Shown: piece after piece, positions 8,858-18,103 of the stretch | How the letters are laid out: the number at the start of each line of letters is the position of its first letter | Position numbering within the stretch: the stretch's first letter is position 1 | Source: Oceanobacillus oncorhynchi | GTDB taxonomy: Bacteria > Bacillota > Bacilli > Bacillales > Amphibacillaceae | NCBI RefSeq assembly: GCF_000821065.1 | Contig: NZ_CDGG01000001.1 | Span: forward strand, 620,001-684,000 | Reading direction: 5' to 3' | Length of the DNA stretch: 64,000 nt | Translations under genes and position numbers: made by a program | The notes under the pieces: generated by a model | Told to the model about the DNA's origin: nothing | Seen by the model: only the letters and a program-made list of their open reading frames with translations | Databases searched by the model: none

Positions 8858-9772
8858 ATGCTTTCTTATCGTTTGAAAACTGGGGACACCATCGGAATGA
8901 TTGCGCCGGCCGGTCCTGTAAAAAAAGAAAAACTGGAGCAATCCTTCTCCTTTTTTGAAAATATGGGTTTAAGGATAAAGCTTGGACAGCATGTCTATGA
9001 TCAATATGGCTATTTAGCAGGAAAGGATACCCATCGGTTAGCAGATTTTCATCAGATGGTTGCCGACCGGAACATCAAAGCGATCATTTTTGCCAGAGGC
9101 GGATACGGTACGGGGCGTTTCATTGATAAATTAGATATGAAATTAATCAAAAAAAATCCCAAAATTATCTGGGGATACAGCGATATTACATTTTTACATA
9201 CAGCTATCCGGCAAGCAACAGGCCTGATTACGTTCCATGGCCCGATGCCGGCATCGGATATGGTGAAAAAAGACTTCGATACGCTTTCCAGTCAGCTGTT
9301 TAGACAGTTGTTCGGGCCGACCAATCTCATTTATTCGGAAAGCATTTCTCCGCTGACTGTCTATCGAGAAGGAGAAGCCACGGGCAGCATTGTCGGTGGA
9401 AATCTTTCTCTCCTGGTGCAGACAATCGGAACGCCCTATGAAATTGTAACAAAGGATAAGCTGCTGTTCATCGAGGATATTGGAGAGGAGCCGTATCGAG
9501 TTGACGGGATGATGAACCAGCTTCGTCTGGCTGGGAAACTAAAGGATGCTGCCGGTATCATTATTGGCGACTTTGCGGAAGCTGAACCGAAAGTCCAGCC
9601 CAGTCTGAGGATGGAGGAAGTCTGGAAACATTATTTTAGAAATTATACCAAGCCGGTTGTTGCCGGTTTCCGAATTGGCCACTGTTTTCCGCATTTCTCT
9701 ATTCCTTTGGGGGCAAAAGCAACGTTATCCAGCAGAACGAAAACACTTCAGCTGTCGCCGGGAGTCCGTTAA
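8858..9772 (+). CDS. ykfA: LD-carboxypeptidase (S66 family)
   Basis: Serine peptidase of the S66 (LdcA/MccF) family, 304 residues, cytoplasmic and without a signal peptide. It is expected to cleave the L,D bond in murein tetrapeptides during recycling. Seen in sequence: the N-terminal GMIAPAGPV strand, ARGGYGTGRFIDKLD near residue 78, the nucleophile motif GYSDITFLH near 108, the GGNLSLL turn, the acidic FIEDIGEEPYRVDGM near 203, and a GHCFPHFSIPLG segment near the C terminus with the family's catalytic His. Position after dppE matches B. subtilis ykfA. RBS AAAGGAGG, ATG start. Confidence 0.9.
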   Translation: MLSYRLKTGDTIGMIAPAGPVKKEKLEQSFSFFENMGLRIKLGQHVYDQYGYLAGKDTHRLADFHQMVADRNIKAIIFARGGYGTGRFIDKLDMKLIKKNPKIIWGYSDITFLHTAIRQATGLITFHGPMPASDMVKKDFDTLSSQLFRQLFGPTNLIYSESISPLTVYREGEATGSIVGGNLSLLVQTIGTPYEIVTKDKLLFIEDIGEEPYRVDGMMNQLRLAGKLKDAAGIIIGDFAEAEPKVQPSLRMEEVWKHYFRNYTKPVVAGFRIGHCFPHFSIPLGAKATLSSRTKTLQLSPGVR

Positions 9773-9811
9773 TGAAAGAGAGAATTACCCACATAGAAAG
9801 GGCTGTTTAGC

Positions 9812-10933
9812 ATGAAGATTGTTGATTTGGAACTTTATCATAGCTCGATTCCATTGCATACCCCATTTAAAACAGCGTTGCGCACAGTAACCATTGCGGA
9901 AAGTATAGTTGTGAAAATAACCTGCGATAATGGCATCACTGGCTGGGGAGAAGCCCCGCCGACACATGTTATTACAGGGGAAAGCCTGGCGAGCATCCAT
10001 TATGCAATGGATAAAGTGCTCCGTCCGGTTATAATCGATGCATCATTATGTTCTTATGCAGCTGTATTTGCCCGTTTAGAGAAAGCAATTACAGGCAATA
10101 CAAGCGCCAAGGCTGCAGTGGATATGGCATTGTATGATTGTCTTGCTCAAGCAGCCGAACAGCCTTTATATCAATACCTGGGAGGCTATCGTTCGCAGAT
10201 TGAAAATGATTATACGGTCAGCGTGAATGAGACGGAACAGATGGAGCAGGATGCAAAATTATATAAAGAGAATGGGTTTCGGATTTTAAAGGTGAAAGTA
10301 GGCAAGGACCCGGCAGAAAAAGATATAGAACGGGTAGCTGCTATCAGGAAAGCTGCAGGAGAGGATGTCCTGATACGGTTAGATGCCAACCAGGGCTGGA
10401 CGGCGAAAGAGGCTGTGAAAGCTATTACACAAATGGAAGAGCTGGGATTAAATTTGGAATTGGTAGAGCAGCCTGTGCCGGCACATGATGTGCAGGCGCT
10501 CAAATATATTACCGAACGTACCACAACACCAATTATGGCTGATGAAGCGGTATTTTCCACACAGGATGCATGCCGTGTGCTGGAAATGGGGGCGGCAGAT
10601 TTAATCAATATTAAATTAATGAAGTCCGGCGGAATCCATCAGGCTATAAAAATCGCGAACCTGGCTCAGGATTTTGGTGTCTCATGTATGGTCGGAAGCA
10701 TGATAGAGACCAAGCTGGGCATTACCGCAGCAGCTCATTTTGCAGCCAGTCATCCGGCGGTGACCCGCTTTGATTTTGATGCGCCGCTGATGCTGTCCGA
10801 TGATATTTTGGAAGGCGGTATCCAGTATCAGGGAAAGGGAAATCAAATTACGTTTTCAAATCAATCCGGACTCGGGATAAAATCAGTGAAGAAAGCTTAT
10901 CTGCAAACAATCAAAAGGGAAGGGAGCTGGTAG
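9812..10933 (+). CDS. ykfB: L-Ala-D/L-Glu dipeptide epimerase
   Basis: Enolase-superfamily epimerase that converts L-Ala-D-Glu to L-Ala-L-Glu so that the dipeptide can be degraded. The catalytic KxK motif is in LKVKVGKD near residue 162. Metal ligands are in LDANQGW near 192, LVEQPVPAHD near 220 and MADEAVF near 245, and the second base is in NIKLMKSGG near 269. 373 residues, close to the B. subtilis protein. AAAGGGCTG precedes the ATG. ykfC begins 1 nt after its stop. Confidence 0.93.
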   Translation: MKIVDLELYHSSIPLHTPFKTALRTVTIAESIVVKITCDNGITGWGEAPPTHVITGESLASIHYAMDKVLRPVIIDASLCSYAAVFARLEKAITGNTSAKAAVDMALYDCLAQAAEQPLYQYLGGYRSQIENDYTVSVNETEQMEQDAKLYKENGFRILKVKVGKDPAEKDIERVAAIRKAAGEDVLIRLDANQGWTAKEAVKAITQMEELGLNLELVEQPVPAHDVQALKYITERTTTPIMADEAVFSTQDACRVLEMGAADLINIKLMKSGGIHQAIKIANLAQDFGVSCMVGSMIETKLGITAAAHFAASHPAVTRFDFDAPLMLSDDILEGGIQYQGKGNQITFSNQSGLGIKSVKKAYLQTIKREGSW

Positions 10934-10934
10934 A

Positions 10935-11870
10935 ATGCAGCAGTTGTTGAAGGAGCTTCCGAAAACATTCCATGTAACAAATGTACAGGCTGCAACAATT
11001 TGGACCAATCCGCAGGCAGCCAGAGCAGAGGATAAAGATGGAACCTCCCATCCTACAGATATATTAAAATGGGTCAATTCCTTAACCTATGAGGAAAGCT
11101 TGGCACTATGTAATGAAAATCGCGTACAATCGCAAACGCTATATGGCGAGCCTGTTATCGTTTTAGAAGAAGAGGGAGACTGGGCGCATGTGATTGCTCC
11201 GTTCCAGCCGTCCAAAAAAGATTCCAGAGGCTATCCTGGATATATCCCTCTCCGGCAATTGACAAGCGTGGATAAAGAAGCATGGCTTCAGGATAAATAT
11301 ATTGTGGTGAAGACAGACAATGCCTGGCTGGAAGACCCGGCGAAAGACACGCGCATCCAGCTGAGTTATTTAACGATACTGCCTTATTTAGGGGAGAGGG
11401 AAGCACATGTTTATGTACAAACACCATCCGGAAAGCAGCAGATCGCCAAAGAAAAAACAGTCACCGTGGCAAAAGAGGACGGGATAAAACAGGGCAGCGG
11501 AGCAGATATTGTCACTGCAGCTCTTCCCTTCATCGGATTGGATTATTTCTGGGGAGGGATGAGCTCCTTCGGCTATGATTGTTCCGGTCTGGCCTATGCT
11601 GCACATAAAGCGAATGGTTACTGGATTGCCCGGGATGCGGGAGACCAGGCGAGGGCGGGAGAAGAAATTGCAATCGATGCCCTCAAGCCGGGAGATTTGC
11701 TTTTCTTTGCCTATCAGGAAGGGAAAGGAGCCATCCATCATGTCGGCATCTATAAAGGAAATGGAGAAATGCTGCATTCCCCGCAAACCGGAAAAGGGGT
11801 GGAAATCACGCCTTTAAAAGGGACCGAGTATGAAAAGGAGCTCTGCGCAGCAAGAAGATACTGGAGGTGA
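10935..11870 (+). CDS. ykfC: NlpC/P60 gamma-D-glutamyl-L-diamino acid endopeptidase
   Basis: Cysteine peptidase that cleaves the D-Glu-diamino acid bond of imported murein peptides. The first 190 residues form SH3b-like modules, and the catalytic NlpC/P60 domain is at about 195-311. The nucleophile is in YDCSGLAYA near residue 214, and the catalytic His in IHHVGIYKG near 277. No signal peptide is present, as in B. subtilis YkfC, so it acts inside the cell. It starts directly behind ykfB, and ykfD starts 4 nt after its stop, so the three are translationally tight. Confidence 0.93.
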   Translation: MQQLLKELPKTFHVTNVQAATIWTNPQAARAEDKDGTSHPTDILKWVNSLTYEESLALCNENRVQSQTLYGEPVIVLEEEGDWAHVIAPFQPSKKDSRGYPGYIPLRQLTSVDKEAWLQDKYIVVKTDNAWLEDPAKDTRIQLSYLTILPYLGEREAHVYVQTPSGKQQIAKEKTVTVAKEDGIKQGSGADIVTAALPFIGLDYFWGGMSSFGYDCSGLAYAAHKANGYWIARDAGDQARAGEEIAIDALKPGDLLFFAYQEGKGAIHHVGIYKGNGEMLHSPQTGKGVEITPLKGTEYEKELCAARRYWR

Positions 11871-11874
11871 GGAG

Positions 11875-12906
11875 ATGGAAGATAAAATCCTGGAAGTAAA
11901 AAATCTAGTGAAATACTTTGATGTCGGGAGGTCAGATATTTTAAAAGCTGTTAATGATGTATCTTTTCATATTTTTAAAGGGGAAACGTATGGGCTGGTT
12001 GGCGAATCCGGCTGCGGAAAATCTACCATCGGCCGCACGATTCTAGGATTATATGAAAAAACAAGCGGGGATGTCTGGTTTAATTATGAAAATGTCCATG
12101 GGTTGACGGAAAAGGAACAATTCGCTCTCTACCGTAAGATGCAGATGATTTTTCAGGACCCCTATGCTTCGCTGAATCCCCGGTCTACCATTAGGGAAAT
12201 TATCTCTGAGCCGCTGGAGGTACATGGGGTTTTTAAGAAGAAAAAAGATCTGATGAACCGGATATATGAACTGTTGGAAGAGGTAGGGCTCAGCCGGGAT
12301 CATGTGAACCGCTATCCGCATGAGTTCAGCGGCGGACAGCGCCAGCGAATCGGAATTGCAAGAGCGCTCGCGCTGAACCCGGACTTTATTATTGCGGATG
12401 AGCCTATCTCTGCATTGGACGTTTCTGTGCAGGCGCAGGTCGTCAATCTGATGAAGCGGCTGCAGCGGGAAAAAGGGCTGACGTTCTTATTTATTGCCCA
12501 TGACCTATCGATGGTAAAGCAATTTTCAGACCGGATCGGCGTAATGTATCTAGGGAATTTAGTAGAGGAAACAAGCGGAGAAGCGCTCTATGAAAATCCA
12601 TTGCATCCTTATACCAAAGCCCTGCTATCAGCTATCCCGATCCCTGATCCGGATATAGAAGAAAAGAGAGAGCGGATTATTTTAGAAGGCGAATTGCCAA
12701 GCCCTATCAACCCGCCCTCTGGCTGTGTATTTCGAACAAGATGCCCCATGGCAATGGAGATATGCAAGGACGTCAAGCCGGTATGGCAAGAGATAGATCC
12801 CGGGCATCGTGTAGCCTGTCACCTCTATGATAAAAATTATCAAGACAGCCTGACAACAGGACCGCAGCGGACAAAAGAAATGGTCGAAGAAGAAATCCAA
12901 TCATAG
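11875..12906 (+). CDS. ykfD: Peptide ABC transporter ATP-binding protein YkfD (DppF-like)
   Basis: Second ATPase of the peptide importer. Walker [11 protein letters not shown] loop [11 protein letters not shown], signature FSGGQRQR, Walker [13 protein letters not shown] and H-loop FIAHD are all intact. The C-terminal extension has the [14 protein letters not shown] cluster. The SD GGAGGTGA (11863-11870) points to ATG 11875, giving 343 residues. An upstream in-frame ATG at 11830 lies within ykfC and is less likely. A terminator follows 6 nt after the stop. Confidence 0.93.
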   Translation: MEDKILEVKNLVKYFDVGRSDILKAVNDVSFHIFKGETYGLVGESGCGKSTIGRTILGLYEKTSGDVWFNYENVHGLTEKEQFALYRKMQMIFQDPYASLNPRSTIREIISEPLEVHGVFKKKKDLMNRIYELLEEVGLSRDHVNRYPHEFSGGQRQRIGIARALALNPDFIIADEPISALDVSVQAQVVNLMKRLQREKGLTFLFIAHDLSMVKQFSDRIGVMYLGNLVEETSGEALYENPLHPYTKALLSAIPIPDPDIEEKRERIILEGELPSPINPPSGCVFRTRCPMAMEICKDVKPVWQEIDPGHRVACHLYDKNYQDSLTTGPQRTKEMVEEEIQS

Positions 12907-12911
12907 CAGGA

Positions 12912-12957
12912 GAAACCATGGAAACTCTTAAACAATAGAGCCCTTCTATGGTTTTTT
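12912..12957 (+). terminator. Terminator of the dpp-ykf operon
   Basis: GAAACCAT-GGAA pairs with TTC-TATGGTTTTTT around a long loop, and a T run follows. Confidence 0.65.
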
Positions 12958-13069
12958 GTGTGTATATCATAAAAGCGAAATTTTTTGATAAGTGAGATAA
13001 TGGAAGCCTGTCCAAATTTCTTGTTGGATACGATGTTTTACTATAGACGATACCATAAATGTTTTTGGC

Positions 13070-13269
13070 GGAACGCCTGATTGCAATGGTTTTCGATGGG
13101 ACGCGTAATGGAAGCAATGCTTTTAGATTAGTGAATTTTATTAATTTTGATACAGATAGTAATAAAACCTATCTAGCGTAGTGTTTTTCTGGGGTTGCGA
13201 TTACTCACCCCGCCAAAACCCGTCGCAGCGGCGTTTTAACCTGACAACATTGGTAATCGCGGTCCGAGA
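13070..13269 (+). repeat. Cluster of repeat remnants before spoIID
   Basis: The 12958-13478 gap shows no gene. It holds a degenerate short repeat (GATGGGACGCGTAATGGAAG near 13096), then CTATCTAGCG joined directly to TAGTGTTTTTCTGG at about 13170-13190. This looks like a long palindrome whose interior was lost between two AGCG tetranucleotides. A minus-strand short repeat (GCGATTACTCACCCCGCCA near 13196) and a last fragment (GGTAATCGCGGTCC near 13250) follow. No clear sigma-E promoter was recognised. Confidence 0.55.
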
Positions 13270-13478
13270 ATGTCACGCACCAAGTTTTTAACCCTTATTC
13301 CGCAGGGTCGCAAAACCTCCCCGCTGAATAAAGCTTCCTTTTTAATTTTCCATTTGCATAACGTACTTCTTACATTTTTTCTTAAGAAAAGGTCTATTTT
13401 GCCGGCAAAATGTATAGATTTAATAGTAGGCATGATAGATATAAACAGCTTATCACTCTTAAGAAAAGGAGGAGGAAC

Positions 13479-14699
13479 GTGTATAACAAAAAATATAAAC
13501 GGAAAAACACAGCAATTCATAAGAAAATGAAGCAATTAAAGCAGAAAAACAGGATATCGAACCAGCCAATGCAGAAAATCGTACCTTTTTCTAATCGGAA
13601 ATCAGTGCATTATAAGCCTCAGCGCCCGTCTCCTTGGAAGCAGATAGTCATCACGGTTTTTATGGTTATGATAATTTTTATTCTTGCTGTCCCGACAGTA
13701 GTTGTGCAAATGTCTAAGACAGAGAATCAAATTAGCGTAGGCTCAGAGACGGTAGACAATAAGGAGGAAGCAAAGCCAGATGAAGAGGATGAGCCAGAAA
13801 ATCCTCCAGAAGAGACAGCAACCAGCGACGAAGCAGTAGAAGTCGGGGCTTCTCCATTCAATGTTTCTGTCATGCGCGTGAGTAATGAAGAAGTGGAAAA
13901 TGTTCCGGTAGAGCAATATGTCGCTGGTGTGGTTTCTTCGGAGATGCCGGCAGAGTTTGAACTGGAGGCATTAAAAGCACAGGCGATTGCTGCAAGAACA
14001 TTTACAGTTAACTTTTTATTAAACGGCGAGAAAAACGACAGCTATGACCTGACCGATTCGACACAGCATCAAGTATATAAAAGTGAACAGGAGCTCCAAG
14101 AACAGTGGGGAGCAGAATATCATGAAAAAATGAACAAAATAAATCAAGCGGTGAAAGAGACAGAAGGGCAGATTATTACTTACAATAGTGCGCCGATTAC
14201 GGCCTCCTTCTTCTCCACCAGCAATGGATACACGGAAAATTCAGAGGATTATTGGGAAGGCGAGGTTGCCTACCTGCGCAGTGTAGAGAGTCCTTGGGAT
14301 GAAGCGTCACCAGAATTCACCCAGCAGACAACGCTGACTGTCGCAGAGGTATCCGAGGCTTTAGAAATCCCGCTTCAGGATGATAAGGCCATTCCGATGG
14401 AGATCAGCCATACAGACAGCGGCAGAGTAGATGAAATAACCGTTGCCGGAAATGCATTTACTGGTCCGGATTTTCGCGATAAATTGGGCTTAAGATCCAG
14501 TGACTTTACCATTGAACAGAGTGACAGCCATTTGATTTTTACAACACAAGGCTATGGGCATGGTGTCGGCATGAGTCAATACGGAGCAAATGGCATGGCG
14601 GCAGAAGGTAAAAACTATGAAGAAATCATTCATCACTATTACACAGATGTTGAAATCAGCCAGATAGGTGAAATAGCACCAACCCTCGTTTCTAACTGA
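13479..14699 (+). CDS. spoIID: Stage II sporulation protein D
   Basis: Lytic transglycosylase of the SpoIIDMP engulfment complex, made in the mother cell and anchored in its membrane. A basic N-terminal region is followed by one membrane helix (near residues 53-75) and an acidic linker rich in E and P. The SpoIID domain then starts with VSVMRV and includes VVSSEMPAEF, where the Glu corresponds to the catalytic acid, and KAQAIAARTFTV. The C terminus has GYGHGVGMSQYGANGMA. GGAGGAGG followed by GTG at 13479 gives 406 residues, preferred over an ATG at 13410 without a ribosome binding site. The N-terminal extension is longer than in B. subtilis. Confidence 0.93.
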   Translation: MYNKKYKRKNTAIHKKMKQLKQKNRISNQPMQKIVPFSNRKSVHYKPQRPSPWKQIVITVFMVMIIFILAVPTVVVQMSKTENQISVGSETVDNKEEAKPDEEDEPENPPEETATSDEAVEVGASPFNVSVMRVSNEEVENVPVEQYVAGVVSSEMPAEFELEALKAQAIAARTFTVNFLLNGEKNDSYDLTDSTQHQVYKSEQELQEQWGAEYHEKMNKINQAVKETEGQIITYNSAPITASFFSTSNGYTENSEDYWEGEVAYLRSVESPWDEASPEFTQQTTLTVAEVSEALEIPLQDDKAIPMEISHTDSGRVDEITVAGNAFTGPDFRDKLGLRSSDFTIEQSDSHLIFTTQGYGHGVGMSQYGANGMAAEGKNYEEIIHHYYTDVEISQIGEIAPTLVSN

Positions 14700-14714
14700 G
14701 ACGGGGGATTTTTT
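14683..14714 (+). terminator. Terminator of spoIID
   Basis: CCCTCGTTTC pairs with GAGACGGGGG (G-U pairs allowed) across TAACT, followed by ATTTTTT. The stem starts before the stop codon. Confidence 0.85.
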
Positions 14715-14970
14715 ATCAAAAAAATAGGGTAAGCCTATCAATGTCTTTTCTATTCATGTGCAAAAAACTGCTTCATATGGTTTGAGAATCAGATGCTTTT
14801 GAAGCTGCTGCGATGAAGCTTTTCCTTCTATCTTAAACCAGGATAAAAGGGAAATAACCTATCTATGAAAACCTCTGCATAAACTACTTATTATGAAAAT
14901 CAAAAAATTTTTTCATAGCCATGTATATAATTCTCTTTTTCTGCTCACAATGGTTGCAGAGGTGATGAAA

Positions 14971-15837
14971 ATGAAAGAGGAATTCAAAGGCCCAAAAAAT
15001 AAATGGAGCCAAATTTTCCGCAAGAAATGGTTTTTCCCAGCAATGTATTTAAGTATCGCAGCTGTTTTATTAGCAGCAGTCGTTTGGTATCAAAATGCAG
15101 GATCTGATGTTTCAGAACCGGCTGATCAAAGAAATGGAGAGGAAGAATATCTTCCAGTAATGAATGAAGAAGATTCCGTTCCGGTAGTTGACCAGCAGGA
15201 ATTGGTAGGAATGCCGCTTGAAAACACAGATGAAGCAGAAATCGTAACTAAATTTTTTGACTACAACGCAGAACAAGAAGACAGAGAAAATGCACTTGTA
15301 CTTTACAACAATCGTTACTATCAAAGTACAGGAGTAGATATCGCAGCAGCAGATGCAGAATCATTTGATGTTTTGGCTTCTATCAGCGGAACAGTAGAAG
15401 AAGTGAAGGAAGACCCATTACTAGGCAACGTGGTTGTTTTATCTCATAGTGAAGATTTAAAAACGTATTATGCTAGTCTTGAAGATGTAGCTGTCACTGT
15501 CAGCGATAAGGTTGAACAAGGAGACAAGCTGGGAACAGCTGGAAAAAACTTGTTTGGTAAAGACAACGGGACACACGTGCATTTTGAAATCCGTAAAGAC
15601 GGCAAAGAAGTGAATCCTGAAAGCTACTTTGAACAGCCGGCATCCAGCATTGTCGTAGAAGAGAGTGCGGAAGAGGATGAAGCAGTAAGTGATGAACCGA
15701 CTTCAGGAGAAGATGTAACAGAGCCTGAAGAAGATACAGAAGACGCAGAAGAAGCAGAGCAAGAAGAAGTACCAAGTGATGAAGACGAAGAAGCAGATGA
15801 AGAAATTGATGTAGAATTGGACAATTCAGAAGAATAA
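14971..15837 (+). CDS. spoIIQ: Stage II sporulation protein Q
   Basis: Forespore membrane protein that pairs with SpoIIIAH across the engulfment septum. One membrane helix (about residues 25-45) is followed by an extracellular M23/LytM-like domain (about 95-215). The second half of the zinc site is present (THVHFEI), but the first His is replaced in QSTGVDI. The peptidase is therefore probably inactive, as in B. subtilis SpoIIQ. The last 70 residues are extremely acidic. AGAGGTGAT places the start at ATG 14971 (288 residues), although the frame is open upstream to 14893. Confidence 0.92.
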   Translation: MKEEFKGPKNKWSQIFRKKWFFPAMYLSIAAVLLAAVVWYQNAGSDVSEPADQRNGEEEYLPVMNEEDSVPVVDQQELVGMPLENTDEAEIVTKFFDYNAEQEDRENALVLYNNRYYQSTGVDIAAADAESFDVLASISGTVEEVKEDPLLGNVVVLSHSEDLKTYYASLEDVAVTVSDKVEQGDKLGTAGKNLFGKDNGTHVHFEIRKDGKEVNPESYFEQPASSIVVEESAEEDEAVSDEPTSGEDVTEPEEDTEDAEEAEQEEVPSDEDEEADEEIDVELDNSEE

Positions 15838-15857
15838 TAAAAAATGCTTGGGAAACC

Positions 15858-15895
15858 AAAAAAACCGGTGATGAATCCTTCATTGCCGGTTTTTT
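15858..15895 (+). terminator. Terminator of spoIIQ
   Basis: CCGGTGATGAA pairs with TTCATTGCCGG across TCC, flanked by A and T runs, so it could work in both directions. Confidence 0.88.
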
Positions 15896-16147
15896 ATTGG
15901 CTTTTTTGAACATCCTTTAAAGCAATACAGGAACGAACTTTTGAAAATACATCTTGTCCCGGAAATTATTTGTACAAAACTTAAGCATAAAGGAACGTTT
16001 TTTTTAATATGATGATATTACAAACCATGCAATCGAACTGTCTGAGGTGAAAAGACATGTGATTTAGAAGTATCCTTCATCTAAAGTGGAACCCTTTTTT
16101 ATATACTATTGACTACATAAAAATAGTCAACCGCTTATTATAGTATG

Positions 16148-16258
16148 TGTTCAAAAAAGTGCGATGAAAAGGACCGAGTCGGCTAAAAACGCAACGTTAG
16201 CGGAATAGCAAGCTAACGTAGAATTTCGATGTGTCATTTTCTGAGGATTTTTTGAACA
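16148..16258. repeat. MITE-like inverted-repeat element
   Basis: 111 bp bounded by perfect 11-bp inverted repeats (TGTTCAAAAAA and TTTTTTGAACA), with an internal hairpin CGTTAGC/GCTAACG. A related shorter copy is at 25530-25570, and a lone right end (TTTTTTGAACATCC) at 15902-15915. There is no coding capacity. The spacer also holds an inverted repeat TTGACTA/TAGTCAA near 16107-16128. Confidence 0.6.
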
Positions 16259-16337
16259 TCCTTTTATAAGTCCTATCCCAAAACATACACCCTGTCCAAA
16301 CGACACCTCGGAATTACAACTTAGGGGGGCGAACGGT

Positions 16338-16667
16338 GTGCATGATTACATCAAAGAAAGGACAATTAAAATAGGGAGGCATGTTGTAGAAACCAGAAAA
16401 ACAGTCCGCACCATTGCAAAAGAATTTGGCGTATCCAAAAGTACGGTCCATAAGGATTTAACAGAGCGCCTGCCGGAAATCAATCCCAAACTGGCACTGG
16501 AAGTAAAAGAAATTTTAGAGTATCACAAAGCCATCCGCCATTTACGCGGGGGAGAAGCAACAAGAAAGAAGTATAAAACACCGCCAACGGAAGGGCCGTT
16601 AACTGAAACAAAAATCACACAAACATTCCTATCTTCCTCCAGCAGGCCAAAAGCACAAGGAAGCTAG
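16338..16667 (+). CDS. spoIIID: Sporulation transcriptional regulator SpoIIID
   Basis: Small DNA-binding protein that switches sigma-E and sigma-K genes in the mother cell. The N terminus (MHDYIKERTIKIGRHVVETR) and the helix-turn-helix (IAKEFGVSKSTVHKDL, about residues 26-41) are nearly identical to the B. subtilis protein, as is the RHLRGGEATRKKYK block. It is 109 residues against about 93, owing to a longer Ser/Pro-rich tail of unknown role. The GTG start at 16338 follows AGGGGGG. In B. subtilis mbl comes next, whereas here a 6-kb block intervenes. Confidence 0.95.
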   Translation: MHDYIKERTIKIGRHVVETRKTVRTIAKEFGVSKSTVHKDLTERLPEINPKLALEVKEILEYHKAIRHLRGGEATRKKYKTPPTEGPLTETKITQTFLSSSSRPKAQGS

Positions 16668-16677
16668 GAAAATAGAG

Positions 16678-16714
16678 ACAATCCAATTTTTAGCAAAAAG
16701 TTGGATTGTTTTTT
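16678..16714 (+). terminator. Terminator of spoIIID
   Basis: ACAATCCAA pairs with TTGGATTGT, extended by TTTTT/AAAAA, and followed by TTTTT. Confidence 0.85.
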
Positions 16715-16820
16715 GTTGCCATTTCTTTGTACAAAGGAGAATCACGAATAGATCAAGGATGATTCCTATTAATGCAAATTAGGAGAAGATTTTATTTAAA
16801 TTAAATTATCAAATAACTCA

Positions 16821-16866
16821 TTGACTGAACGAACGTTAGGTAATATAATAATCTAACAATCGTTAG
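16821..16866 (+). promoter_or_regulatory. Promoter and probable operator of the TetR gene
   Basis: TTGACT and TATAAT are 17 nt apart (16821-16826 and 16844-16849), a near-consensus sigma-A promoter. Two CGTTAGGT half-sites (16834-16841 and 16861-16868) lie in the spacer and just after the -10. The second is part of the palindrome CTAACAATCGTTAG. The layout suggests autorepression. Confidence 0.65.
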
Positions 16867-16877
16867 GTGGTGAGGAA

Positions 16878-17465
16878 TTGCAAAAAAAGTTAATTGATGC
16901 AGCACTGAAACAATATGCTTTAAATGGGTATCATGGCGCAACAATGAGGAAAATAGCCAATGAGGTTGGTATTAAGCCGGCATCTATTTATTTTTTTTAC
17001 AAAAATAAAGAAGATTTGTTTATCGTGGCATTCAAGCAATTTTTGGATAACCATTTTGATAAAATGAAAAGTATTTTGAATGAGAAGCGGGAGGAGCCTG
17101 CTCAGAATATTTTTTCTGCCATGTTTGAAGGGATTGCAGACCACCATAAAGGAGATATGGAAGGAACGGATGCTTATATTTCATTAGTAACTTCTCCAAT
17201 ACCGGGAATCTCGCAATATTTATATGACCATATGAAGCGATATAATGAATGGCTTGTTGCCTCCTTAGATTCAATATTAAGAAATAGTTATCCGCAGATG
17301 CAGGCAGACGAAATTGACAGAATTATTAAGCAGTTCGTTTTGATTGGTAACGGCGTCTTTTGGGGGATTAAATTATACGATGGGGCTGATTTTGAAGAGC
17401 AGATTATGCTGGCAAGCCAGTTGATGCAATCATTATTAGAGGAATTGCATTTTAAATACATGTAA
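16878..17465 (+). CDS. TetR/AcrR family transcriptional regulator
   Basis: 195 residues. The N-terminal helix-turn-helix domain is typical (ALNGYHGATMRKIANEVG and IKPASIYFFYKNKEDLF, about residues 13-50). It is followed by an all-helical ligand domain with no recognised specificity. The start is TTG 16878 with AGGTGG/GAGG upstream. The gene stands alone. Its target could be itself and the permease operon about 1 kb downstream, but that link is only positional. Confidence 0.88.
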   Translation: MQKKLIDAALKQYALNGYHGATMRKIANEVGIKPASIYFFYKNKEDLFIVAFKQFLDNHFDKMKSILNEKREEPAQNIFSAMFEGIADHHKGDMEGTDAYISLVTSPIPGISQYLYDHMKRYNEWLVASLDSILRNSYPQMQADEIDRIIKQFVLIGNGVFWGIKLYDGADFEEQIMLASQLMQSLLEELHFKYM

Positions 17466-17499
17466 ACACCGATATTTTAATCAGTGCAAGGAGCCGCAA

Positions 17500-17576
17500 T
17501 GCCTTTTGAGAGGACGAGTAATTGCAACAACGGTTTTAATAGACCGAGTAATCGCAGGTCTCAATGCTGTCAGAGG
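17500..17576 (+). repeat. Two short hairpin repeats
   Basis: First copy GAGAGGACGAGTAATTGCAA, second copy AGACCGAGTAATCGCAGGTCT written as stem AGACC, loop GAGTAATCGCA, stem GGTCT (17550-17570). Compared with GGGAC/GTCCC copies elsewhere, the stem bases change on both sides while the loop is conserved. The 17466-18529 gap otherwise contains the repeats at 17743, 18104 and 18392 and no gene. Confidence 0.6.
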
Positions 17577-17742
17577 CATGAATGATGAAATATCAAGCGA
17601 AGTATATACCGAGTTTTCTAAAAAATAAGTTATTAACTCAACTTTCGCACATTAAAAAGTAATTTCGTTTCTATAGAAACAGGAGTTGATCGTTCCTTCG
17701 ATAACACCCTTGACAAAGAATAAATGGTGAAGTGTAAAGCAC

Positions 17743-17872
17743 CGCTGCGGCGGACCATTTTGCTTTCCTAGGGGCACGCTCTTCAGCTAACTTTTGCCAA
17801 GAAGAGCACTTGGCAAAAGTGGATCTTCAGATGGTGCTGATCCCTCAGGAGTCAAAACGGTCCGCCTCCGCT
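17743..17872 (-). repeat. Long palindromic repeat (copy 2, minus orientation)
   Basis: On the minus strand it begins AGCGGAGGCGGACCG and ends CAAAATGGTCCGCCGCAGCG. It contains GACTCCTGAGGGA, CTGAAGATCCACTT and GTTAGCTGAAGAGCG, the same internal order as copy 3. Arm sequence AGGCGGACC/GGTCCGCC differs from other copies but still pairs. Confidence 0.7.
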
Positions 17873-17909
17873 AGTAGGATATTCTATACGTGAAAAAAAC
17901 TCACCAAAT

Positions 17910-17938
17910 AGATGTTTAATCAGATAGAACATCTTTTT
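17910..17938 (+). terminator. Possible terminator in the spacer
   Basis: AGATGTT pairs with AACATCT around an 11-nt loop, followed by TTTTT. No gene ends close upstream. It may serve a transcript from the TetR region. Confidence 0.4.
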
Positions 17939-18103
17939 CATGCTGCATGGTAAAATGTTCCGCCAAGAGTACTTTCTGTGCATGGAAGCGATTCCCTGTA
18001 TTTCATATCCATACTGTCATGATTGGGTTATTCAGACGAAAGCTGCTATTTCATTCAGCTCATTAAAATGTTATTTCTTTCATTCGCTGTAGAATCCTAT
18101 CAG

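Noticed and set aside
15500-15913. Leu/Ser-rich minus-strand frames opposite spoIIQ
   Set aside because: They are the complement of the acidic GAA/GAT-rich tail of spoIIQ, a usual cause of long antisense frames.
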